Source: Thermithiobacillus tepidarius DSM 3134 (lineage in GTDB: Bacteria; Pseudomonadota; Gammaproteobacteria; Acidithiobacillales; Thermithiobacillaceae). From it: a DNA stretch of 64,000 bases. The DNA is taken from assembly GCF_000423825.1 (NCBI RefSeq), contig NZ_AUIS01000005.1, forward strand, positions 1 through 64,000, read 5' to 3'. Below, one piece after another: positions 17,988 through 33,749 of this stretch (positions within the stretch are counted from its first letter, which is position 1; each line of letters begins with the position of its first letter). The notes beneath the pieces are model-generated. The model had not been told where the DNA came from. It saw only the letters and a program-made list of their open reading frames with translations, and did no database searches. The translations under genes were made by a program, and so were the position numbers.

Positions 17988-18017
17988 TTGAATGTGCGGG
18001 CGGGACGATAGTATACT
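17988..18017 (+). promoter_or_regulatory. Candidate promoter upstream of gltB
   Basis: TTGAAT (17988-17993) and TATACT (18012-18017) are separated by 18 bases in an AT-richer stretch between dgt and gltB, about 85 bases before the chosen gltB start. A good sigma-70 match; inferred only. Confidence 0.55.
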
Positions 18018-18101
18018 TGCAGGTTCGACTGCCACCACGGCGATGCTCGGGTCGGCGCGCGCCGCCGAGATTCTGTGACCCTGGGCGAGGGCTTACTCAC
18101 T

Positions 18102-22550
<4,449 letters not shown>

Positions 22551-22616
22551 ATCGGTGAGCGGCGGGTTCGCGAGGCGGGCAGGCCGCCACGCCTTGCGCC
22601 TCACCCCTCACGCTAA

Positions 22617-24020
<1,404 letters not shown>

Positions 24021-24049
24021 GCTCCGCGCAGCCCGATCGTTCGTGACAG

Positions 24050-24076
24050 AGCCGCCCGACCCCGGGCGGCTTTTTT
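24050..24076 (+). terminator. Intrinsic terminator of gltBD
   Basis: GCCGCCCG (24051-24058) and CGGGCGGC (24063-24070) pair around a 4-base loop, followed directly by TTTTTT. It lies 30 bases after the gltD stop. The hemE start is only about 15 bases beyond it, so hemE must either be reached by read-through or use a promoter inside gltD. Confidence 0.85.
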
Positions 24077-24090
24077 GAATGGGATATCCG

Positions 24091-25155
24091 ATGACGCCGC
24101 TACAAAACGATACTTTCCTGCGCGCCTGCCTGCGCCAGCCCACCGACTATACGCCGGTCTGGATGATGCGCCAGGCCGGGCGCTATCTGCCCGAATACCG
24201 GGCTACCCGGGCCAAGGCAGGCTCCTTCCTGGATCTGTGCATGAGCCCGGAGCTGGCCACGGAGGTCACTCTCCAGCCGCTCGAGCGCTTCCCCCTGGAC
24301 GCGGCCATCCTGTTCTCCGACATTCTCACCGTGCCCGGCGCCATGGACCTTGGCCTGCGCTTCGCCGAGGGCGAGGGGCCGGTGTTCGAGCGGCCGGTGC
24401 GCAGCGCGGCCGACGTGGACCGGCTCTTCGTGCCCGATCCCGAGGGCGAACTCCGCTACGTCATGGACGCGGTGCGCTCCATCCGCCGCGCCCTGAACGG
24501 CCGCGTGCCGCTCATCGGCTTCGCCGGCAGCCCGTGGACCCTGGCCACCTACATGGTGGAAGGCGGCGGCAGCAAGGAGTTCGCCCGCATCAAAGGCATG
24601 CTCTACGGCGAGCCGGCCACCCTGGCCAGGCTCCTCGACCTCCTGGCCCGCAGCGTGACCGCCTACCTCAACGCCCAGGTGGCGGCCGGCGCCCAGGCCC
24701 TGATGATCTTCGATACCTGGGGCGGCGTGCTGACCCCGCGCGACTATCGCAATTTCTCCCTCAACTACATGGCTCAGATCGTCAGCGGCCTGACCCGCGA
24801 GGCCGAGGGCCGGCGCGTGCCCGTCATCCTCTTCACCAAGGGCGGCGGCCAGTGGCTGGAGACGATGGCGGAGGCCGGCGCGGACGTGCTGGGCGTGGAC
24901 TGGACCACAGAGCTCGGCGACGCCCGCCGCCGCGTCGGGCACAAGGTCGCCCTGCAGGGCAACATGGACCCGTCCGTGCTCTACGCCGATCCGGAGCGCA
25001 TCCGCGCCGAGGTGCATTATATCCTGGACAGCTTCGGTCCCGGCTCCGGCCATGTCTTCAATCTCGGCCACGGCATCCACCAGCACGTGGAGCCGGAACA
25101 TGCGGCGGCTTTCGTGGCGGCGGTGCATGAGCTGTCGAGGGCGTATCATCGGTAG
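24091..25155 (+). CDS. hemE: Uroporphyrinogen decarboxylase
   Basis: Removes four carboxyl groups from uroporphyrinogen III to give coproporphyrinogen III in haem synthesis. Signatures: [17 protein letters not shown] near residue 24 (substrate-binding Arg residues), [15 protein letters not shown]-like segment with the catalytic Asp, [16 protein letters not shown], and the C-terminal [11 protein letters not shown]. The start at 24091 ([10 protein letters not shown]) matches E. coli HemE; an ATG at 24079 would sit at the end of the terminator. 354 residues. Its position after gltBD is common in gammaproteobacteria. Confidence 0.97.
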   Translation: MTPLQNDTFLRACLRQPTDYTPVWMMRQAGRYLPEYRATRAKAGSFLDLCMSPELATEVTLQPLERFPLDAAILFSDILTVPGAMDLGLRFAEGEGPVFERPVRSAADVDRLFVPDPEGELRYVMDAVRSIRRALNGRVPLIGFAGSPWTLATYMVEGGGSKEFARIKGMLYGEPATLARLLDLLARSVTAYLNAQVAAGAQALMIFDTWGGVLTPRDYRNFSLNYMAQIVSGLTREAEGRRVPVILFTKGGGQWLETMAEAGADVLGVDWTTELGDARRRVGHKVALQGNMDPSVLYADPERIRAEVHYILDSFGPGSGHVFNLGHGIHQHVEPEHAAAFVAAVHELSRAYHR

Positions 25156-25163
25156 GACGTAGC

Positions 25164-25188
25164 TTGGGCTGAGCTTGCTTCAGCCCAA
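25164..25188. repeat. Palindrome directly after hemE
   Basis: TTGGGCTGA and TCAGCCCAA are exact reverse complements around a 7-base loop, starting 9 bases after the hemE stop. It belongs to the same repeat type as 507-533. There is no T-run, but a stem here could protect the 3' end of the transcript. Confidence 0.6.
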
Positions 25189-25377
25189 CGGTTTGAGGGG
25201 TGGAGCGGGCTGCGCCCGCGGCTGGTTGGATGTCGGGCTGCCCGACAGCCGGTTGCTTTTCTGGTGCGCCCCGGAAAAGTAACCGACAGAAGGCGCCCCG
25301 GCCCGCCGCCTGGCGCGACGCGGCGGGACAACGAAGCGGAAAAACCAAAACCCTGAACCCCGCTGCCGCCACTGGCC

Positions 25378-25445
25378 ATGGGAGCGGGCTTGCCCGCGAT
25401 CAACCATGCCAGTCGCCCCTGCATCGCGAGCCAGCTCGCTCCTAC
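25378..25445. repeat. REP-like pair
   Basis: The left arm is a variant (GGAGCGGGCTTGCCCGCGAT) of the unit at 823; the right arm (25423-25445) is identical to the inverted unit at 868-890. Confidence 0.75.
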
Positions 25446-25588
25446 GGCCCCGGAGCCAGCCCCTCAGCGCTTGGCACGGCACCGCACAGCCGCCCGGCAT
25501 ACCTGCTCCCGCCGGGCGCGGGCAAGGTGAGGGGATAATCTTGCGAGTACCCGGGCATGGCTCCCGGGTCGCGTTGCCGCCTCCGGCC

Positions 25589-25651
25589 GTAGGAGCGGGT
25601 TGGCCCGCGATCCGTCGTTCCGGCCGCATCGGATGGTGGACCAACCCGCGC
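25589..25651. repeat. REP-like pair, right arm degenerate
   Basis: The left arm (25589-25611) is GTAGGAGCGGGTTGGCCC...; the partner (ACCAACCCGCGCC, 25639-25651) keeps only about half its length. Confidence 0.65.
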
Positions 25652-25759
25652 CGGCAATGCCGGGCAGCGGCGCCGCCCCTGGGTTCATGCCGGGGTGCCG
25701 TCAATGGCTGCCCGCGCCCGGATCGCCCGAACCCGGAGCCTTTGGGCTGCTCCTGCACA

Positions 25760-26974
25760 TCAGTTCTCACCCAAGAGCACGCGCTCGCCCTGCTCCCTCT
25801 CCCCCAGCAGCGCATGCACTGCCTGGTACATCCGCCAGAAATCCGGCAGGTCCTCGGTCCAGAACCGCCAGGACAGCAGAGGCTGCTCCTTGAATTCCAC
25901 GTGGACCAGGATGTGGTGGATGAGGTAAAGCCGGGCTTGGCCGCGGGGCACGGCCTGGGCCAGGCGGATGCTTTCGGTGTAGGGGATGAGGTTGTCGTCC
26001 ATGCCGTGGACCAGCAGCAGACGGGCGCGCAGGCGGCCGAGATCCTTGTTGTGCAGGCTCAGGGCATCGATTACCGCAAGAAACTTCGGCGGCAGCCGGG
26101 CGATGAGCGCGGGGGTGCGTCGGGGATCGCGGTTGGTCAGCAGGTCGTAGACCGCCCGGCCCTCGGGACCGAGGCGAGGCGCCAGGGCGGCGATGTCGGC
26201 CTGCGGGTTCTTGAGCCTGAGCTGCACCATGCGGTCCAGCACGGCGCGATCCTGCGTACTGTGCAGGTGGGGGATGCTGCTCATGGCGAAGACCAGGGTG
26301 CCGTACTCGTCCGGCTTCAGGTAGGTCCAGCGGCCGCCCACGGACTGGTAGCCGGTGGTGAAGTAGGTGATGGCGCTGTGCAGGTCGTAGTAGCCGCCGA
26401 TGCCCAGGATGAAGCGCACCCGGTCGCGGATGTCGGGCTCCAGCGCGCCCAGCACAGCCAGACCGACGGCGTAGCTCATCGCCCCCATGCCGGCGCGACC
26501 GTCCGGCGCAAGCTCCGGACGGCTGGCGAGATAGGCGAAGGCATCGGCCACTTCGCGCACATTGCCCGGTTGCACGTGCAGATCCCTGAAGCTGGGCATG
26601 GACGGAGTGAGCACGGCGAAGCGGGCGCGGGCCAGGGTGGTGGCCAGGGCGACCAGCCTGGGGTCCTCGTTGCCCAGGGGCACGATGCCGGGCACCAGGA
26701 CGATGCCGGCCCGCGGCGGGCCGTCCGCCGGCAGGTAGAGGTCCGCCCGGTGGCTGCGCCCGGCCACCGCGTAAGCCACGGCGACACGCCGCGGGGGCGG
26801 CGTGCTGGCTTTGAGGCGCGACGGCTGGCCGGCGGCGGCGATGTCCTCCAGGACCAGGACCGCGTCATAGGCGCGCTGCGGGGCGCAGGCGCCGAGCAGG
26901 AGCAGGCAGCACAGCGCCGCCCACAGGCGCAGTGAGGAACCGTATCCACCGGCGAGTGCCGTCCCGGATTGCAT
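25760..26974 (-). CDS. Lipoprotein of the alpha/beta hydrolase fold
   Basis: 404 residues. An N-terminal signal with lipobox LLGAC (Cys near residue 30) suggests membrane anchoring. The body fits an alpha/beta hydrolase: a GIVLVPGIVPLGNEDPR segment (oxyanion region), a nucleophile elbow MGAMSYAVG near residue 165 with the Ser in AxS rather than the usual GxS, a late Asp in HGMDDNLIPY and a His in LIHHILVHVEF. Substrate is unknown. It is divergent from the MFS gene at 27129 and ends in a repeat-rich gap. No closer family is recognised. Confidence 0.75.
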   Translation of the reverse strand: MQSGTALAGGYGSSLRLWAALCCLLLLGACAPQRAYDAVLVLEDIAAAGQPSRLKASTPPPRRVAVAYAVAGRSHRADLYLPADGPPRAGIVLVPGIVPLGNEDPRLVALATTLARARFAVLTPSMPSFRDLHVQPGNVREVADAFAYLASRPELAPDGRAGMGAMSYAVGLAVLGALEPDIRDRVRFILGIGGYYDLHSAITYFTTGYQSVGGRWTYLKPDEYGTLVFAMSSIPHLHSTQDRAVLDRMVQLRLKNPQADIAALAPRLGPEGRAVYDLLTNRDPRRTPALIARLPPKFLAVIDALSLHNKDLGRLRARLLLVHGMDDNLIPYTESIRLAQAVPRGQARLYLIHHILVHVEFKEQPLLSWRFWTEDLPDFWRMYQAVHALLGEREQGERVLLGEN

Positions 26975-27128
26975 GCCGCCTCCGTCGCGCCGTTCCCGTC
27001 CTCAGGAGCATCCCCGTTCCCCTCATTCTAGTCAAATTCTCCCGGCCCGTGCCGAGCAGTCCTCGCGCCCCGAGGCGCGGCCGCGTTTCAAAACGGCATG
27101 CGGGCTGCCATACTCGTAGGGCGGCCAA

Positions 27129-28424
27129 ATGGCCCTGCAATGGAAAAGACACATCGTGGAAGGGGGCGGCTTGTATCGTTTCAGAATCCTGGCGCTGTTG
27201 CTCGGCCTCTCGGTGGTGACCTACCTGGACCGGGTCAACATCAGCGTGGCGGCGCAGCGCATCATGCCCGAGTACGGCCTCGACGCCATCACCATGGGCT
27301 ATGTCTTTTCCGCCTTCACCCTCGGCTATGCCCTCTTCCAGATCCCCGGCGGCTGGCTGGCGGATCGCTTCGGTCCCCGCCGTATCCTGAGCCTGGCGGT
27401 GCTGGCCTGGTCTGTTTTCACTGCGGCCACCGCCGTGGCCGGCGACAGTCCCTTGGTCGCAGCTTTGGGCGTGGCGGGTGCGCTGGTGCTCACGCGCGTG
27501 TTGATCGGCATCGGCGAGGCGGCCGCCTATCCCGCCTACAGCCGGGTCATAGCCGACTGGTTTCCGCCGCGCGAGCGCGCCCTCGGCCTGGGCGTGACCA
27601 TCGCCGGCGTGGGCTTGGGCGCCGCCGTGACCCCGCCGTTCATCGCCTGGATCATGGAGCACTGGGGCTGGCGCTGGGCCTTCTGGATCTCCGCCGCCGT
27701 GGGCGTGGCGTTGGCGGGGCTGTGGTGGCGGGTGGCGCGCGACCGTCCGGAGCAGCATGCCCGCGTCGGCGCGGCGGAACTGGCCGTCATCCGCGGCGGC
27801 CGCGGCGGTGCCGAACGTCCGCTGGCGGAGCCCTGGGGGTTGGTGCTGCGCGACGGCCGGGTCTGGCTGCTGACCTTCGGCTATTTCTTCTTCTGCTACG
27901 TGATCTACGTCTATCTTTCCTGGTTTTACCTGTACTTGGTGCGGGAGCGCGGCTTCGCGGTGCTGGAGGGAGCCTGGTACGCCATGGGCCCCTTCATCGC
28001 CATCACCCTGTTCACGCCGCTGGGCGGTTGGCTGACGGACCGTCTGAGCGGTCGCCTGGGCGCCCTGCCGGGGCGGCGCCGGGTGGCCATGCTGGGCCTC
28101 GGTCTGACCGCCCTGTGCATCATGCTGGGCGCCACGGCCGTGCAGCCCTTGTGGGCGGTGTTCTTTCTGTCCCTGGGCGCCGGCTGGCTTTACTTCGCCG
28201 TGACCCCGTTCTGGTCCATGGCCATCGAGATCGCGCCGGGCCGCGCCGGCGCGGTGGCGGGCATCATGAATACGGGCGGCAATCTCGGCGGCGTGCTGTC
28301 GCCGGTCGCCATCCCCTGGCTCGGCCAGCATTACGGCTGGAGCGTGGCGCTGGCCACCGCCGCCGGCGCCGCGCTGGCCGCCGCGGCGGTCTGGCCTTGG
28401 CTGCGGAGCCGATCCCATGGCTAA
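27129..28424 (+). CDS. Major facilitator superfamily transporter (ACS-like)
   Basis: 431 residues with about 12 membrane segments. The first helix ends VTYLDRVNISVAA, typical of the anion:cation symporter group that moves sugar acids and other organic anions; the loop 2-3 signature is GGWLADRFGPRR. The substrate cannot be read from sequence. The ATG at 27129 lacks a clear ribosome site; a TTG at 27171 behind GAAGGGGG is an alternative. Its last 8 bases overlap the ferredoxin-like gene. Confidence 0.85.
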   Translation: MALQWKRHIVEGGGLYRFRILALLLGLSVVTYLDRVNISVAAQRIMPEYGLDAITMGYVFSAFTLGYALFQIPGGWLADRFGPRRILSLAVLAWSVFTAATAVAGDSPLVAALGVAGALVLTRVLIGIGEAAAYPAYSRVIADWFPPRERALGLGVTIAGVGLGAAVTPPFIAWIMEHWGWRWAFWISAAVGVALAGLWWRVARDRPEQHARVGAAELAVIRGGRGGAERPLAEPWGLVLRDGRVWLLTFGYFFFCYVIYVYLSWFYLYLVRERGFAVLEGAWYAMGPFIAITLFTPLGGWLTDRLSGRLGALPGRRRVAMLGLGLTALCIMLGATAVQPLWAVFFLSLGAGWLYFAVTPFWSMAIEIAPGRAGAVAGIMNTGGNLGGVLSPVAIPWLGQHYGWSVALATAAGAALAAAAVWPWLRSRSHG

Positions 28425-28674
28425 GCGCCAAGTGCGCATCGAGCGCTGCGTCTGCAAGAACCAGCCTTTCGCCCGGCTCAAGGCGCTGGCGGCCGAACTG
28501 GACAATGACGTCGAGCTCCTGGCCCTGGCCACCGGCGCCAGCACCGACTGCGGTCGCTGCCGGCCCTGGGTGGAGCGGATGCTGGCCACAGGGCAGACCT
28601 GCTTTCTGGAAGAGCTGGAGGACGATGCGCGGGGCCGCGATTTAGCGGCCCATTTCGGCGAGGAGAAGGGGTAG
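28417..28674 (+). CDS. BFD-like [2Fe-2S] protein
   Basis: 85 residues. Four Cys are arranged CVC near residue 11 and CGRC near 45 (RIERCVCKN..., TDCGRCRPWVE), the spacing of BFD-like [2Fe-2S] domains found in bacterioferritin-associated ferredoxin and in reductases. It has an acidic C-terminal tail. The start overlaps the upstream transporter stop by 8 bases (ATGGCTAA), so the two are co-translated. The link between a transporter and this small cluster protein is unusual. Redox partner unknown; no bacterioferritin gene is nearby. Confidence 0.75.
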   Translation: MAKRQVRIERCVCKNQPFARLKALAAELDNDVELLALATGASTDCGRCRPWVERMLATGQTCFLEELEDDARGRDLAAHFGEEKG

Positions 28675-28692
28675 GCCGATCTGGGGCGGTGT

Positions 28693-29514
28693 TCAGGCCG
28701 GCGGCAGCGCCGCGCTCACCGCCGCGCGGGCCCGCTCGGCCAGTTCGCGGCGCGTGCCCTGCGGAGGCAGTGCTTCGCCGTAGCGCAGCTGCGCCACGAT
28801 GCGCGGCTCGGCCAAGAGGCGCCACAGGTGGGGCAGCAGGGTGTCGTCGCCCACGAAGGCGGTCCGGGGATGGGGGCGGCTGCGGTCGCGCGGGCTGGCG
28901 TAGTGGATGGCGATGGGCTGCACCGGGCAGGCGGCGCGCAGGCCGGCCTCGAAAAGGGCGGCATGGAAGGATCGCACCTGGCCGCCGCGGGTGGTGGTGC
29001 CCTCGGGAAAGCAGAGCACGGCATCGCCGGCGGCCAGGGCCTGCGCCACCGCTTCAATGGCCGGCAGGCTGCCGTGGGTCCGCTCGCGCTCGATGAAGAG
29101 CGTGTGCATGAGGCGGGCGAACCAGCCGAAGAGCGGCCACTGCGCCACTTCTGCCTTGGACAGGAAGCGCAGCGGCCGCACCGCGGCGAGGCAGAGGATG
29201 TCCAGATAGGAAATGTGATTGGCGACCGCCAGGTGCGCCGTGCCGAGCGGCTGTCCATGCACCTCGAGGCGGATGCGCAAAATGCGCAGCAGGCGCCGGC
29301 ACCACCAGGCCATGATCCCGGCCGCCTGTGGAAACGCCAGCCGGCCCCGCCGCAGACGCCAGTGCAGCACCAGCGCAATGGGCAAGGAGAGCAGCAGGTG
29401 CAGGAAGAGCAGGCCCAGGCGCCAAGTGCGGCGGCCGCCGCGGGCCAGGAGGCTGGCCAGACGGGGCAGGCGCCGCCGGCCCGTCCCGGGCGTCAGGACC
29501 AGGGAGCCGTCCAC
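28693..29514 (-). CDS. olsA: Lysophospholipid acyltransferase, probable ornithine-lipid enzyme OlsA
   Basis: PlsC-type acyltransferase, 273 residues, with two N-terminal membrane segments, the NHISYLDI motif (NHx4D catalytic pair) near residue 117 and FPEGTTTRGG near 190. Its position 3 bases behind an OlsB-type gene points to the second step of ornithine lipid synthesis, O-acylation of lyso-ornithine lipid; general PlsC activity cannot be excluded. It starts with GTG. Confidence 0.8.
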   Translation of the reverse strand: MDGSLVLTPGTGRRRLPRLASLLARGGRRTWRLGLLFLHLLLSLPIALVLHWRLRRGRLAFPQAAGIMAWWCRRLLRILRIRLEVHGQPLGTAHLAVANHISYLDILCLAAVRPLRFLSKAEVAQWPLFGWFARLMHTLFIERERTHGSLPAIEAVAQALAAGDAVLCFPEGTTTRGGQVRSFHAALFEAGLRAACPVQPIAIHYASPRDRSRPHPRTAFVGDDTLLPHLWRLLAEPRIVAQLRYGEALPPQGTRRELAERARAAVSAALPPA

Positions 29515-29517
29515 GGC

Positions 29518-30285
29518 TCAGCCGCCGCAGAAGTGGCGCTGGTAGCGCGGGGCGATGCGGCTCGCCGGCAGCCACATGAAGAAATCCGCGCTGTGGAAGG
29601 CGGGGTCCCAGGCGGGCGCGCCGCCGATCAGCGCGCCGGCGCGAAGGTAACCCTTGAGCAGCGGCGGCAGGGTCGCGGGCGTGGCGCTGGCGGCCGGGTC
29701 GAAGTGCGGCAGCGGGCGCCGCGGGAAGACGCGCTGTTCCGCCGGCGTGAGGTGGCGCGCCGCCAACTGGGCGTAGAGCGCGCCCACCTGGGCGCCCGAT
29801 TCGTTGGGCACGCTGGCGCAGCCCATGACGAAATCGATGCGCTGGCGCTGCATGATGGCGGCCAGGCCGGACCAGAGCAGGGCGATGGTGGCGCCGTTGC
29901 GGTAGTCGGGGTGCACGCAGGAGCGGCCGAGCTCCAGGATGCGCACCGGCAAGGCACGGATGCGGGCGAGGTCGAATTCGGTCTCGGCGTAGTAGCAGCC
30001 CACGTGCCGGACCTGCTCGGGCAGCAGCATGCGGTAGGTGCCGACGATCCGGCCGCTGTCCTCGTCGCGCACCAGCAGGTGTTCGCAGAAAGGATCGTAC
30101 TCGTCCTCGTCGAGGCCGGGCCGGCGTCCGGCCACCTGGGCGCCGAATGCCTCGGCGAAGACCCGGTAGCGCAGGCGCTGGGCCGCTTCCACCTCGTCGG
30201 CATGGCGGGCCGTGAAGACGCGCAGGCGCGGGGCGGCGTTCTGCGCGTGCGGGATTGGGATTGGCTGCGGCATCGTGCGGCTCAT
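29518..30285 (-). CDS. olsB: Ornithine N-acyltransferase OlsB-like (GNAT fold)
   Basis: Transfers a 3-hydroxyacyl chain from ACP to ornithine in ornithine lipid synthesis. The GNAT-type family features are visible: LRYRVFAEAFGA near residue 34, DEYDPFCEHLLVRD, GTYRMLLP, LELGRSCVHPDYRNGATIALLW and the C-terminal SADFFMWLP. The start at 30285 is set by GAGGAGA a few bases upstream; the frame is open further to 30444 but that extension is low-complexity. 255 residues. Forms a two-gene unit with olsA. Confidence 0.82.
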   Translation of the reverse strand: MSRTMPQPIPIPHAQNAAPRLRVFTARHADEVEAAQRLRYRVFAEAFGAQVAGRRPGLDEDEYDPFCEHLLVRDEDSGRIVGTYRMLLPEQVRHVGCYYAETEFDLARIRALPVRILELGRSCVHPDYRNGATIALLWSGLAAIMQRQRIDFVMGCASVPNESGAQVGALYAQLAARHLTPAEQRVFPRRPLPHFDPAASATPATLPPLLKGYLRAGALIGGAPAWDPAFHSADFFMWLPASRIAPRYQRHFCGG

Positions 30286-30425
30286 GCGGTCTCCTCGTGC
30301 AAATGCGTACCGGAGACCGTGCCAGAGGCGTGTGACCGCCGCATGACAGCTCCGTGAATTTTTTGTTGCAGGCGCGGGCGGCGGCGTCCGATCCGGCCCT
30401 GCGTCAGGCTTCCAAGGAGTCGGCC

Positions 30426-31628
30426 ATGCGCACGCGACTGCCACGCACCGTAGTGATCCTCGGTCTGGTCAGCTTCTTCAACGATTTGGCCTCGGAGATG
30501 GTGGTGCCGCTCATCCCGCTCTTGCTGGTCAGCGGCCTGCAGGGCGGTCCCGTGGCCCTGGGCCTGATCGAGGGAGTGGCGGAGGCGGTGGCCAGCTGGC
30601 TCAAGCTGTGGTCCGGGCGCCGGTCCGATTGGCTGGGCGGGCGGCGCAAGGGGCTGGCCCTGGCCGGCTATGGCCTGTCCAATCTGGTGCGGCCCCTCTT
30701 CGGGCTGGCGGGCGCATGGCCGGTGCTGCTGCTCTTGCGCAGCGCCGACCGGGTCGGCAAGGGGTTGCGCAGCGCGCCGCGCGACGCGCTGGTGGCGGAC
30801 AGCGCGCCGCCGCAGATCATGGGCTATGCCTACGGCTACCATCGCGCCCTGGACAATGGCGGGGCCGTGCTGGGCAGCCTGGCCGCGGCGGCGGTGATCT
30901 ACTGGGCGGCCCTGCCGCTGCCGCAGGTCATCGCCCTGTCGGCGCTGCCCGGCCTCCTGGCCGTCCTGCTGCTGGCCTTCGGCATCCGGGAAACGGCCAG
31001 GGCATCGCAGCAGGCGGCGCGGCCGCCCATCCCGAAGCTGCGCTGGTCCTGCCTGTCGCGGCCGATGCGCCGCTATCTGCTCATCCTGGGCTTTTTCACC
31101 TTGGCGCGCGCTTCGGAGACCTTCATCCTCCTGCGCGCCCACGAGCTGGGCCTCGGTGTGGTCGCCGCCCTGCTGCTGTGGGCGCTGCTCAACTTCGCCA
31201 AGGCCGCCACCGGCCAATGGGGCGGCGGCCTGGCGGACCGCTGGGGCCGGCCGCCGGTGATGCTGCTGGGCTGGGCCGCCTTCGCCCTGAGCTTCCTGGC
31301 CTTCGGCCAGGTGCAGCAAGCCTGGAGCCTCTGCTTGACAACCTTGCTCTATGGTCTATTTACCGGTATGAGCGAAGGCGCGGAGCGCGCTTTGGTCAGT
31401 GATTTCGCCCGCGAGAGCGAGCGCGGCACCGCCTTCGGCTGGTACCACCTGATGACCGGCGTCGCGGCCATTCCGGCCGGCCTGCTTTTCGGACTGGTCT
31501 GGCAGGCGCGCGGCGCGCCGGCGGCCTTCAGTTTGGCGGGTGTGCTGGCGGCCCTGGCTGCCATCCTGTTCTGGCTGCACCTGTCTGGCCCGGCCAGCCG
31601 GGTCGCGGTTCGGCGGGGCGGCCTCTGA
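30426..31628 (+). CDS. Major facilitator superfamily transporter
   Basis: About 400 residues and 11-12 membrane segments. The N-terminus reads SFFNDLASEMVVPLIPLLL, and RSADRVGKGLRSAPRDALVADS is a conserved cytoplasmic loop in a group of uncharacterised MFS proteins. The ATG at 30426 has AAGGAG 7 bases upstream, so it is preferred over the GTG at 30354. It is divergent from olsB; whether it handles lipids or drugs is unknown. Confidence 0.85.
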   Translation: MRTRLPRTVVILGLVSFFNDLASEMVVPLIPLLLVSGLQGGPVALGLIEGVAEAVASWLKLWSGRRSDWLGGRRKGLALAGYGLSNLVRPLFGLAGAWPVLLLLRSADRVGKGLRSAPRDALVADSAPPQIMGYAYGYHRALDNGGAVLGSLAAAAVIYWAALPLPQVIALSALPGLLAVLLLAFGIRETARASQQAARPPIPKLRWSCLSRPMRRYLLILGFFTLARASETFILLRAHELGLGVVAALLLWALLNFAKAATGQWGGGLADRWGRPPVMLLGWAAFALSFLAFGQVQQAWSLCLTTLLYGLFTGMSEGAERALVSDFARESERGTAFGWYHLMTGVAAIPAGLLFGLVWQARGAPAAFSLAGVLAALAAILFWLHLSGPASRVAVRRGGL

Positions 31629-31714
31629 CGCGCCGCTTTTCAGACGGTGCGATCCCTGGTTTTCATCCAAGCGAAAGCGCGCTAAATCCTTTGCTCCGCA
31701 ATGCGTTGCGGTAG

Positions 31715-31743
31715 TTGAACGGGGCGAGGTGCACTGATAGAGT
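31715..31743 (+). promoter_or_regulatory. Candidate promoter of the mreB cluster
   Basis: TTGAAC (31715-31720), a 17-base spacer and TAGAGT (31738-31743) lie about 40 bases upstream of mreB, in a stretch less GC-rich than the flanking genes. Inferred by consensus only. Confidence 0.5.
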
Positions 31744-31778
31744 ATGTCAAGTTTTTGTCAGCCTTCCGGACTTCCTAA

Positions 31779-32828
<1,050 letters not shown>

Positions 32829-32882
32829 CCGGGGTGCGGGCGCCTCGCCGGGACAGAGGTGTGATTGATCCACAGGGTTTCC

Positions 32883-33749
32883 ATGTCTCAGTATTCCTCG
32901 ACGCGCCCTTTTCTGCTGGCCAAGCTGATTCTCTTCCTGGCCTTGGCGCTGCTCCTGTTGGTGGTGGATCAGCGCGAACAGGCGCCCGAACGCGGCTGGC
33001 TCTTGACCTTGGTCTACCCGGTTCAGGCCCTCGGCCGCGCCCCTGAAAATCTCTGGTTCAATCTGCAGGACTACCTGCGCACCCGCAGCGCCCTGCAAGC
33101 CGAAAACGCCCGCCTGCAGCGGGAAATGGCCCGGATGCGGCCGCATCTGCTCAGGCTTATGGCCCTGGAGCAGGAAAACAAGCGCCTGCTCACTTTGCTC
33201 GGTGCCGCGCAGCGCACGCCCGGGCGGACTCTGCTGGCCCGCGTCGTCGGCGCCAGCAGCGATCCTTCCAGCCATGTGATCACCATCGACCGGGGCAGCC
33301 GCGACGGCGTCTTTGCCGGGCAGGCTGCCATGGCTGCCAGCGGCGTGGTGGGTCAGGTGGTACGCGTCGGCCCCGTCAGCAGCCAAGTGACCCTGCTGAC
33401 CGATCCCGGCCAAAGTCTGCCGGCGCAGGTCCTGCGGACCCGCAAAAACGTGCTGGTCAACGGCAATGGGGATCCCTTGAAGCTGAGCATCCCGTTTTTG
33501 CCGCACAACGCCGACATTCGCGTCGGCGACGTGCTGCTGACCTCGGGACTGGGTGGCCTCTTTCCCAAGGGACTGCCCGTCGGCCGGGTGGTCTCCATCG
33601 ACCGCGGCTCCGGACGGGTCTTCGCCGATGCGGCCGTTCTGCCCTGGGTCAAGATGGACCGCCTGGAAGAGATTTTGCTGCTGTGGCCCCCCGCGGAACC
33701 GGCGGCAGGGAGCCGCAGTGATCTTGCAGCGGGACAGGCGCCGCAGTGA
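32883..33749 (+). CDS. mreC: Rod shape-determining protein MreC
   Basis: Bitopic protein linking MreB to PBP2. One membrane segment (about residues 13-33), then a coiled coil (LQAENARLQREMARM, about 70-105) and two periplasmic beta domains (ARVVGASSDPSSHVITIDRGS; DVLLTSGLGGLFPKGLPVG). The ATG at 32883 is preceded by AGGG; a TTG at 32865 in the same frame is less likely. The stop overlaps mreD. Confidence 0.96.
   Translation: MSQYSSTRPFLLAKLILFLALALLLLVVDQREQAPERGWLLTLVYPVQALGRAPENLWFNLQDYLRTRSALQAENARLQREMARMRPHLLRLMALEQENKRLLTLLGAAQRTPGRTLLARVVGASSDPSSHVITIDRGSRDGVFAGQAAMAASGVVGQVVRVGPVSSQVTLLTDPGQSLPAQVLRTRKNVLVNGNGDPLKLSIPFLPHNADIRVGDVLLTSGLGGLFPKGLPVGRVVSIDRGSGRVFADAAVLPWVKMDRLEEILLLWPPAEPAAGSRSDLAAGQAPQ

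Larger units (their letters stand above)
25156..25759. other. Gene-free repeat-rich gap after hemE
   Basis: Convergent gap between hemE and a minus-strand hydrolase gene. It contains a palindrome right after hemE (25164-25188), a GGGCTGCGCCCGCGG segment, a REP-like pair (25378-25445), a TTGGCACGGCACCGCAC-to-GGTGAGGGGATAA composite segment (about 25470-25540) and another REP-like pair (25589-25651). Nothing coding is supported. Confidence 0.7.
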
